Below, piece after piece: positions 1 to 5,725 of a DNA stretch of 5,725 nt; within the stretch, counting starts at the first letter, position 1, and each line of letters begins with the position of its first letter. The position numbers and the translations under genes were made by a program. The notes beneath the pieces were generated by a model. The model did not search any database, was not told where the DNA came from, and worked only from the letters and a program-made list of their open reading frames with translations. Location: NCBI GenBank assembly GCA_945613785.1, contig CALZAJ010000110.1, positions 1-5,725 on the forward strand, written 5' to 3'. Source of the DNA: an uncultured Verrucomicrobiota bacterium (GTDB lineage: Bacteria; Verrucomicrobiota; Kiritimatiellia; RFP12; UBA1067).

Positions 1-3000
1 CCCTGATCCAGGGGTGTATCTTTTCTTCGTCCGATACGGTAGAGACATATCTGGCGCGACTCAAGAAGGTTTGGGTTCACAAGAACGATGCCGATCCGCT
101 GGAGGTCGGCAGAAGTCTTTTGTCCCTGCAGATCGTGAAGGATCTTCTCCTCGTTTTGAAGGACGGCGTGCTGACAGTCGACGCCGTGCGCGACCGGCTT
201 GAGGAGAATGTGGATTTCCGGCGGCTACGGCAGCAGTTCGGCGAGGACGTGTGCGATATTGTCATCGAGAACCTGCTGGCGCTTATCGCCTTTGCAAAGC
301 GTGATGTTGGAGGAGGCAAGCGTGCGCCTTTGCTGTACCTGCAGGTTCAGCTGTGGCAACGCGAACTGAGCGGCATCCTCCGCTACGTGCAGCGCACACC
401 GGAGTTCGTCTGGCGTGGGAGTCTCAAGTCCGACGGCAAGAGGGTGGCGCTCCCGATGTGGTTCTGCCGCGAATGCGGGGCAAGCGGATGGATCAGCCGA
501 AAGTTGGCGACGGATACGAAGTATTCGTCTGATGTGAAGGTCGTGACGAACGCCTATTTCGAAAAAGACCGCGACCTCCTGTTGCTGAACACCGAAAGCG
601 CCCATCACAAGCCGGTTGACGATTATCTGGGAGAGAACGCCTTTACCGAAAGCCGGTACGTGCACACGGGAGACCTGAGCGAGGCGCAGCCTGACGAGGA
701 CGGCATTGTCAGGTTGCGGGCGTGCCGACGGACGACAGAGACGGCCAACGGGCGGCAGAAGTTTGCAAGGGTGTGTCCCGAGTGTTGCGCCCGGGATACG
801 ATGGCCTTCGTCGGCGGCCGTACGTCGACTTTGTCGAGCGTGGCCGTGAGCCAGGTCTTGGCGAGCGATTTTGACGCGGAGGACGTTCGCAGGCGCAAGT
901 TGCTGCTCTTCAACAACAGCGTGCAGGACGCTGCGCATCGCGCGGGCTTCTATGAGGCGCGCACGTTTCGTTTTCTTTTCCGCCAGTCGCTACAGAAGTA
1001 CATCAACACATTGACGGCCCCGGTCAACCTGGTTGAGCTGCAGAATGGCTTTCGCGCGTATTGGCATGAGCAGCTGAAGGACGAGGAATATTATTTTCGT
1101 TTCCTTCCGGCGGATCTCGCCACCCGCATCGACCTGCACCGCAACTATCGTGACGGAGCGGGCTTCCTGCCGAACTTCAAGGACGAGTTCGAGTTGCGCG
1201 TCGATTGGGAGATCCTGAGCGAATTCTCGCTGACGGCGCAGCTGGGGCGTACGCTGGAGAAAACCGGGGCGTCGGCAAGTTTCTTCCGGCGGGAAGATGT
1301 CGTCAAGGTCTTCGACGGCATGTCCGATTGGATGAACGCCAATCAGATGGGGTCGATTTGTGAAAACGAGGAGGCATTCCTTTCGTTTGTTCACGGCATT
1401 CTCCAGCGCATGCGCCTGCATGGCGCGGTCGATCATCCTTATCTCGAGAAATATCGCAAGGAATCTCTGGCCGTTTGGGCGCTCAACTGGAACCGAGATT
1501 CGCGTCACTTCCTGAACAAGCGTCTCGGCGGTAGCATGCAGTTCCCGAAGCTCGTGGGTGTCGTGCGGGACGGACGGAATGTGGAGCTGCTCGACTTCGT
1601 GACGGCGCGGAATGACAAACGCGCGACATGGTATACGAATTATTTCATCAACACCTTCAAGGACTCGGCTGTCGTCGGCAACGTTTCGCTTTTTAACGAC
1701 TTCATGCGAAAGCTGATGGACGTCATGGTGGAGACAGGATTGCTGACACGAGAAGAGCAGGGCGGCGGCAACTATGCGCTTGATCCGTCCCGGATCTGGA
1801 TCAGCAAGAAGGTCCGGCACATCCAGTGCGAGAATTGCCAGTCAAGGCTGTGCGTGGCCGCGGCAGACACCCTGGGTGAGGGAACGCATTGCCTGGATTA
1901 CAAATGCAACGGAATCTATTCGAACGAGATACGTCCCGAACTTAACTATTATCAGCAGATCTACAACCGCAAGGTCTCGCCGCGTGTGCATGCGCATGAC
2001 CACACGGGGCTCTTGGAACGCAAGGACCGGGAGGAACTCGAACGGGACTTCAAGGAGCATCCGTCCTCGGATTCGGTCAACGTGCTGGCGGCAACGTCGA
2101 CGCTGGAAATGGGCATCGACATCGGCGACTTGAATGTTGTCGGGAATTCCGACGTGCCTCCTACGGCCGGTAACTTCCTGCAGCGAATCGGGCGCGCCGG
2201 TCGAAAGGAAGGGACTGCTCTTGTCCTGAATTATGCTGGGTCGGGCGAGCCGCATGACATGTATTACTTCACCTATCCGGAAGAGATGATGGAGGGTGAG
2301 GTGTCGACTCCGGGCTGCTATCTGGAGGCGAAGGAGATCCTGAGGCGGCATTTTCTCGCCTCGTGCATTGATTCGTGGACGAGTTCCTCGTCAGGGAATC
2401 AGATTCCGCGGCAGATTCGAGACTTGCATCTGATGTCGGAGGGCGTTTTGGCGTCCGACGCCTTCGTCTTCAACCGCATCATCACCTACATCAAGTCCAA
2501 CCGGACGACGCTGTGCTCGTCCTTCAGCGCTCAGTATGACGAGCCCGTGCGACCGGCCGTTGCCAAGGTGTTCGAGTCGCTGGACGACGAGTCGTTTTAC
2601 CAGCGGATCTTCCAGGTCTTTGCCTCGCTTTCAGACAGGTTGCATGCCTTAAGCGTTGAACTGGACATTCTGAAGGACCAGAAGTCGCGTATCCAGCCGA
2701 ACGATCCAGCCCTCAAGCAGATCGACGATGTCATTCGCTCCGTCAAGCACCAGTACGGGAAAATCGTTGAGACGAATGTGCTTGAGTTTGCGACCAATGC
2801 CGGTCTGCTGCCGAATTATGCGTTCCCGGAAACGGGTATCAAGCTGGAAGCGAGCATTTACGGTTCTCGGGCCAAGGAAGACAGCGAGAGTAATCGTGCC
2901 GCAACACAGACGTTTGAGCTTGTGCGCCCGGCAGCTCAGGGCATTCGAGAACTTGCGCCTGGAAATGCTTTTTACACGCAGCGTCGGAAACTGAAGATCA

Positions 3001-5141
3001 CCGGTGTCTCGACGTTCGACTGGAAAGATTCACTCGCCGAGATGCGGTATTGCTCGAACTGTGATGCACTCGTATTGAAGGGGGATGACGGATTCGAGGC
3101 ATCAGAATGCCCTAAATGCGGGGATCCTTCATGGGGTGTCAACAAGCATCCGATTTTGAAGTTCACGGGTTCGCGGAGTCAGGTGAAGAGTGAGGAGGCT
3201 GCACTTGATGACTCGAGTGATGATCGCACGAGCGAGCACTTTCTTGTCAAGCGCCATTATGGGTTCCATCATCAGGGTGCCGTAACCTCCTATGCCCTGA
3301 GAGGTACGGGATTTGGCATCGAATTTTGCAACCGACTTGATTTGTATGAGGTCAACTACGGCATGCAGATGCAAAGCGGTTCGCGTACGGAGGTCAATAA
3401 CGATGACGGCATTCCCGTGCTGGGCTTTGTGACCTGCCGTCATTGCGGCAAGACGGTTGCAGTTGTTTCCGGCGGCACAAGGGTCGAGGACTTCCATTAT
3501 CCGTTTTGCCCGCATCGTACGGCGACTCTTGCCGATGACGACGCTGGTGCGATCTTCGAGAAACTGTATCTCTATCGGCACCTGCGCACGGAAGCGATCA
3601 AGGTCTTGCTGCCGGTGCAGGTTTTCGAAAGTGCGGAAATGTCGGAGATGTTTCGCGCAGGGATCGAGAGAGGGCTGAAAGACTACTATCGGTCCTCGCC
3701 CGAGCACATCAAGATTGACGCGTATGACGAGGTCAACCGTGCAACGGGCAAGCTCGATCATTATCTGGTCATGTATGATGTGATTCCGGGCGGCACCGGT
3801 TACCTCGGGAAGCTTTACAACACGGAGGAGTTCTCGGCTCTGTTGCGCAAGACGTATGAGCGCATTCGGGATTGTTCGTGCCAACTGGAAGGGAAGGACG
3901 GCTGTTACCGCTGCATTCTCTCGTACGACAATCAGTTCCGGCGTAATAATTTCAGTCGTGAGACGGCGGAAAGGAAGTTCAAGGAGCTGGTGGACAATGC
4001 CTTCGACTGGGAGGCGATTCCAGGTTCGATCGGAACGGTTTCGCAGAGTGGGGTCGCCGAGGACAGCGAGCTTGAATTGAAATTCGTCGAGGTTCTGAAG
4101 ACGGTGGCGCGGGATAACGGGGGGAGCTTTGAGAAGGTTCCAGACGCTGACGGCTATCGTTACGAGCTCGTGTTGACCGACCGTGAGGCGGATACGGAGC
4201 TCAAGTATTATGTCATTCCTCAGTTCCGCCTTGGAGGGCAATACGGGGTCAAGCACTATACCGTTGCGGACTTCGAGATCATCTGCATGGCGGCCAGGAT
4301 CGAGGGGTGGAAATACGACCGTCTTGAAGAATTGCCGATGTGGTCCGTTTTCCTGGATGGTTACGCCTATCATGCCAAGAAGCCGAATCTTCGGTTTTAC
4401 GGAGACAAGACGAAGCGTGACGGCATCCGCGATTCGAAATCGCATCTGATGTATTCCTGGACCCTGACCTGGGAGGACATCAGGCTCTTTGAGGGAGGAA
4501 ACGAGGATTCGCTTGGGTTGAATTCGGTGTCGCGCTTCGTCGAGTTCCTGAAGGCTCCGACTCCGGGACGCATTCTGCCGGCTGCGCTCGGATGCATTAT
4601 TGACGCGGAAGACTTCCTTGGACACGGCGGTGCGCTCTATTCGGGAACGGTTACATCCGATCTCTCGGCGTACGAGGCGATGAGCGGCGAGGAAAATGAC
4701 GCGGAGATTGGGCGCATCTGCGACGGGTGCCTAAAGTACGAGCTTGCCGTTTCGCGTGTCGAAGAGGCGATTGATCAAGACGAGTGGGCCGGCTTCTGGC
4801 GGCGCTACAATCTGCTTCAGTTCTTCACGAATCACCGTGTGGCCGCAGAGGAGGCAGTGGCGGTTCAGACTGTTGACCGCGACGAGGTGAAGGCGTACTA
4901 TCCGGGCTTGGAGGCGATTGTCGATGCGCTTCTGGACAATCAGGTTGAGTTCTCCCTTGAGGGCGACGTCGATCTGGCCGATGCCGACGGCGTTGTGATC
5001 GCAGAGGCCGGGATGATTCTGCGGACAAGGAAACTCGTGATCGATCCGATTGACGAGAATTCCAGGGCCGTGTTCGAGGCCGCTGGCTATCGAGTCGTGC
5101 GTGCGGAGGAATTTAACATTGACGAAGTGAAAGGAATGTAG
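1..5141 (+). CDS. Large SF2 DEAD/DEAH-box helicase, DUF1998 (MZB) type, with C-terminal Vsr-like nuclease-fold domain; 5' partial
   Basis: This is the C-terminal ~1,712 residues of a probable ATP-dependent DNA helicase or translocase. The first whole codon is at 3 and the frame has no stop back to the left edge, so the TTG at 120 is not the start. Walker A and the DExH box must lie upstream. In order, numbered from codon 3: CRECGASGW (155) and CPECC (258) cysteine clusters; QDAAHRAGF (308), where RecA2 begins; a ~345-residue insertion ending in a winged-helix-like stretch and a CxxC...C...C finger (609-635); HTGLL (667); TSTLEMGID (motif V, ~698); QRIGRAGR (motif VI, 727); a charged helical bridge (~875-930); GLLPNYAFPE (934); a zinc ribbon (1017-1039); CRHC (1145); PGGTGYL (1262) and the CSC...CYRC centre of the MZB domain (1291-1304); then a Vsr-like fold (~1354-1494) with ADF, VFLDGYAYH, DKTKR and WTLTWED. 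The last ~215 residues are unrecognised. The family assignment is firm. A role in phage defence is inferred from family and neighbour. Relatives include MrfA, DISARM DrmA/DrmB and Druantia DruE, but I cannot name an orthologue. Confidence 0.93.
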   Translation, partial: LIQGCIFSSSDTVETYLARLKKVWVHKNDADPLEVGRSLLSLQIVKDLLLVLKDGVLTVDAVRDRLEENVDFRRLRQQFGEDVCDIVIENLLALIAFAKRDVGGGKRAPLLYLQVQLWQRELSGILRYVQRTPEFVWRGSLKSDGKRVALPMWFCRECGASGWISRKLATDTKYSSDVKVVTNAYFEKDRDLLLLNTESAHHKPVDDYLGENAFTESRYVHTGDLSEAQPDEDGIVRLRACRRTTETANGRQKFARVCPECCARDTMAFVGGRTSTLSSVAVSQVLASDFDAEDVRRRKLLLFNNSVQDAAHRAGFYEARTFRFLFRQSLQKYINTLTAPVNLVELQNGFRAYWHEQLKDEEYYFRFLPADLATRIDLHRNYRDGAGFLPNFKDEFELRVDWEILSEFSLTAQLGRTLEKTGASASFFRREDVVKVFDGMSDWMNANQMGSICENEEAFLSFVHGILQRMRLHGAVDHPYLEKYRKESLAVWALNWNRDSRHFLNKRLGGSMQFPKLVGVVRDGRNVELLDFVTARNDKRATWYTNYFINTFKDSAVVGNVSLFNDFMRKLMDVMVETGLLTREEQGGGNYALDPSRIWISKKVRHIQCENCQSRLCVAAADTLGEGTHCLDYKCNGIYSNEIRPELNYYQQIYNRKVSPRVHAHDHTGLLERKDREELERDFKEHPSSDSVNVLAATSTLEMGIDIGDLNVVGNSDVPPTAGNFLQRIGRAGRKEGTALVLNYAGSGEPHDMYYFTYPEEMMEGEVSTPGCYLEAKEILRRHFLASCIDSWTSSSSGNQIPRQIRDLHLMSEGVLASDAFVFNRIITYIKSNRTTLCSSFSAQYDEPVRPAVAKVFESLDDESFYQRIFQVFASLSDRLHALSVELDILKDQKSRIQPNDPALKQIDDVIRSVKHQYGKIVETNVLEFATNAGLLPNYAFPETGIKLEASIYGSRAKEDSESNRAATQTFELVRPAAQGIRELAPGNAFYTQRRKLKITGVSTFDWKDSLAEMRYCSNCDALVLKGDDGFEASECPKCGDPSWGVNKHPILKFTGSRSQVKSEEAALDDSSDDRTSEHFLVKRHYGFHHQGAVTSYALRGTGFGIEFCNRLDLYEVNYGMQMQSGSRTEVNNDDGIPVLGFVTCRHCGKTVAVVSGGTRVEDFHYPFCPHRTATLADDDAGAIFEKLYLYRHLRTEAIKVLLPVQVFESAEMSEMFRAGIERGLKDYYRSSPEHIKIDAYDEVNRATGKLDHYLVMYDVIPGGTGYLGKLYNTEEFSALLRKTYERIRDCSCQLEGKDGCYRCILSYDNQFRRNNFSRETAERKFKELVDNAFDWEAIPGSIGTVSQSGVAEDSELELKFVEVLKTVARDNGGSFEKVPDADGYRYELVLTDREADTELKYYVIPQFRLGGQYGVKHYTVADFEIICMAARIEGWKYDRLEELPMWSVFLDGYAYHAKKPNLRFYGDKTKRDGIRDSKSHLMYSWTLTWEDIRLFEGGNEDSLGLNSVSRFVEFLKAPTPGRILPAALGCIIDAEDFLGHGGALYSGTVTSDLSAYEAMSGEENDAEIGRICDGCLKYELAVSRVEEAIDQDEWAGFWRRYNLLQFFTNHRVAAEEAVAVQTVDRDEVKAYYPGLEAIVDALLDNQVEFSLEGDVDLADADGVVIAEAGMILRTRKLVIDPIDENSRAVFEAAGYRVVRAEEFNIDEVKGM
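5130..5136 (+). promoter_or_regulatory. Shine-Dalgarno sequence of the downstream helicase gene
   Basis: The purine-rich AAAGGAA sits 7 bases before the ATG at 5144 and lies within the last codons of gene 1. With only 2 bases between the TAG and the ATG, ribosomes finishing the first gene are well placed to start the second. This supports translational coupling and fixes the start of gene 2. Confidence 0.75.
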
Positions 5142-5143
5142 CT

Positions 5144-5725
5144 ATGGCGAGATTGTTTTTGTCGGATACGTTCTATGAGGCCGTGTTGGCATTGCCGAAA
5201 AACGCGCAGAAGAAGGTTGTCGCGTTTCAGAAGAAGTTCCGGGAGAACACCACGACGAACGGATTGCATCTCGAACCCATTCGGCAGTTCAAGAACGACA
5301 CCATGCGCACGGCGCGCGTGGACGACAATTATCGTGCAGTGATCGGCGTCATGGGTGGAGAGAATTATTATCTTCTCTATGTCGGTGCGCACGAAGATGC
5401 CTACAGCTGGGGGACAAGCAAGACGATCAAATGGAACGCCCATACACAAGCCGTGCAGTTGGTCCCCGTCGTAGAGACGAAGAACAAGGATGTGACTGAT
5501 ATTTCGCGGGGAGCAAGTGTCAAAACGTTGCCGCTCAAAGACATTCCTTCGGAAAAGCTCCTGAAGATCGGCGTGCCGGAGGCTTTGGTGGCGCAGGTTG
5601 CCGCGATTGAGGACCTTGACGGGCTGGCAGAGCTCGAAAAGGCCCTTCCCACGGATGCCTTTGAAAATGTTTTCAATGTTCTCGATGGCGGAAACATTGA
5701 TTCGATTGTCAAGGAGATCGAGGAG
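5144..5725 (+). CDS. N-terminal part of a UvrD/Rep-like SF1 helicase with a RelE/ParE-like N-terminal domain; 3' partial
   Basis: The frame runs open for 194 codons from the ATG at 5144 to the right edge with no stop, so only the front of the protein is present. Residues 1-~95 look like a RelE/ParE toxin fold: an N-terminal strand, a helix pair rich in lysine (LPKNAQKKVVAFQKKF), then strands around MRTARVDDNYRAV (54-66) and YYLLYVGAHEDAYSW (75-89). Residues ~135-194 (LLKIGVPEALV..., LEKALPTDAFENVFNVLDGG) resemble the short helical segment that follows this domain in many defence-associated UvrD-like helicases, just before the motor. No Walker A is visible, so the helicase call comes from resemblance of this N-terminus to that family as I remember it. 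The 2-base gap and good ribosome binding site imply co-expression with the upstream SF2 helicase. The alternative is a stand-alone RelE-like protein, but the frame continuing past 190 residues argues against a simple toxin of ~90-100 residues. Confidence 0.82.
   Translation, partial: MARLFLSDTFYEAVLALPKNAQKKVVAFQKKFRENTTTNGLHLEPIRQFKNDTMRTARVDDNYRAVIGVMGGENYYLLYVGAHEDAYSWGTSKTIKWNAHTQAVQLVPVVETKNKDVTDISRGASVKTLPLKDIPSEKLLKIGVPEALVAQVAAIEDLDGLAELEKALPTDAFENVFNVLDGGNIDSIVKEIEE

Noticed and set aside
120..122. TTG as the start of the large helicase
   Set aside because: The frame is open and protein-like upstream to the window edge, there is no convincing ribosome binding site just before it, and a helicase starting here would lack its RecA1 half.
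225..938. A 237-codon open frame on the minus strand
   Set aside because: It is antisense to conserved plus-strand cysteine motifs and is best explained as a shadow of that coding sequence.
990..1820. A 276-codon open frame on the minus strand
   Set aside because: It is antisense to the RecA2 insertion, its product has no recognisable family features, and it has no supporting ribosome binding site or neighbour context.
3129..4625. A 498-codon open frame on the minus strand
   Set aside because: It lies wholly inside the plus-strand helicase, its translation has no recognisable domain, and the plus-strand frame here encodes the clear DUF1998 and nuclease-like motifs. It is a by-product of codon bias.
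1..5141. Naming the protein DruE, DrmA or DrmB
   Set aside because: The domain family is shared, but none of the diagnostic partner genes of Druantia or DISARM is in the window and the N-terminus is missing.
5142..5143. A promoter or terminator between the two genes
   Set aside because: There are only two bases between them, and I saw no hairpin followed by a T-run at the end of gene 1.
5087..5712. Two overlapping minus-strand open frames at the right end
   Set aside because: The plus strand here carries the RelE-UvrD-like gene, with a good ribosome binding site and family-like sequence; the minus-strand products look random.
1..5725. CRISPR repeats, tRNA or rRNA genes, transposon ends
   Set aside because: I found no regularly spaced repeats, cloverleaf-like segments or terminal inverted repeats on reading; the sequence is continuous coding.

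Overview
The window lies inside a two-gene, plus-strand operon of helicases and is coding almost from end to end. Both genes are cut by the window edges. The first (1..5141) is the last ~1,712 codons of a very large superfamily 2 (SF2) DEAD/DEAH-type helicase with a DUF1998 (MZB, MrfA zinc-binding) region. Its reading frame is open through the left edge, so the N-terminal RecA1 half, with Walker A and the DExH box, must lie upstream. The second (5144..5725) starts 2 bases after the first stop. It encodes the N-terminal 194 residues of what looks like a UvrD/Rep-family superfamily 1 (SF1) helicase carrying a RelE/ParE-like domain at its front end; its motor domains lie past the right edge.

Layout of gene 1: an inter-RecA linker with two cysteine clusters (about 1-800); the start of RecA2 (about 890-960); a ~345-residue insertion with a winged-helix-like stretch and a zinc-finger-like stretch (about 960-1985); the rest of RecA2 with helicase motifs V and VI (1989-2213); a helical coiled-coil bridge (about 2600-2800); a zinc ribbon (3051-3119); the DUF1998/MZB region with its four-cysteine centre (about 3420-3980); a Vsr-like nuclease-fold domain (about 4060-4485); and an unrecognised tail to the TAG at 5139. 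Gene 2 follows with its own Shine-Dalgarno sequence inside the end of gene 1, so the two are probably translationally coupled.

The pairing of an SF2 DUF1998 helicase carrying a nuclease-like domain with an SF1 helicase led by a toxin-fold domain is typical of bacterial defence islands. DISARM and Druantia contain relatives of the first protein. I infer a nucleic-acid-processing anti-phage or anti-plasmid module, but no methylase, phospholipase D or other diagnostic partner is in view, so I do not assign a named system.

The organism is bacterial, with GC content in the mid-50s percent by eye. Nothing here fixes the taxon. I saw no RNA gene, mobile element, CRISPR array, promoter or terminator, and no non-coding stretch longer than a few bases.
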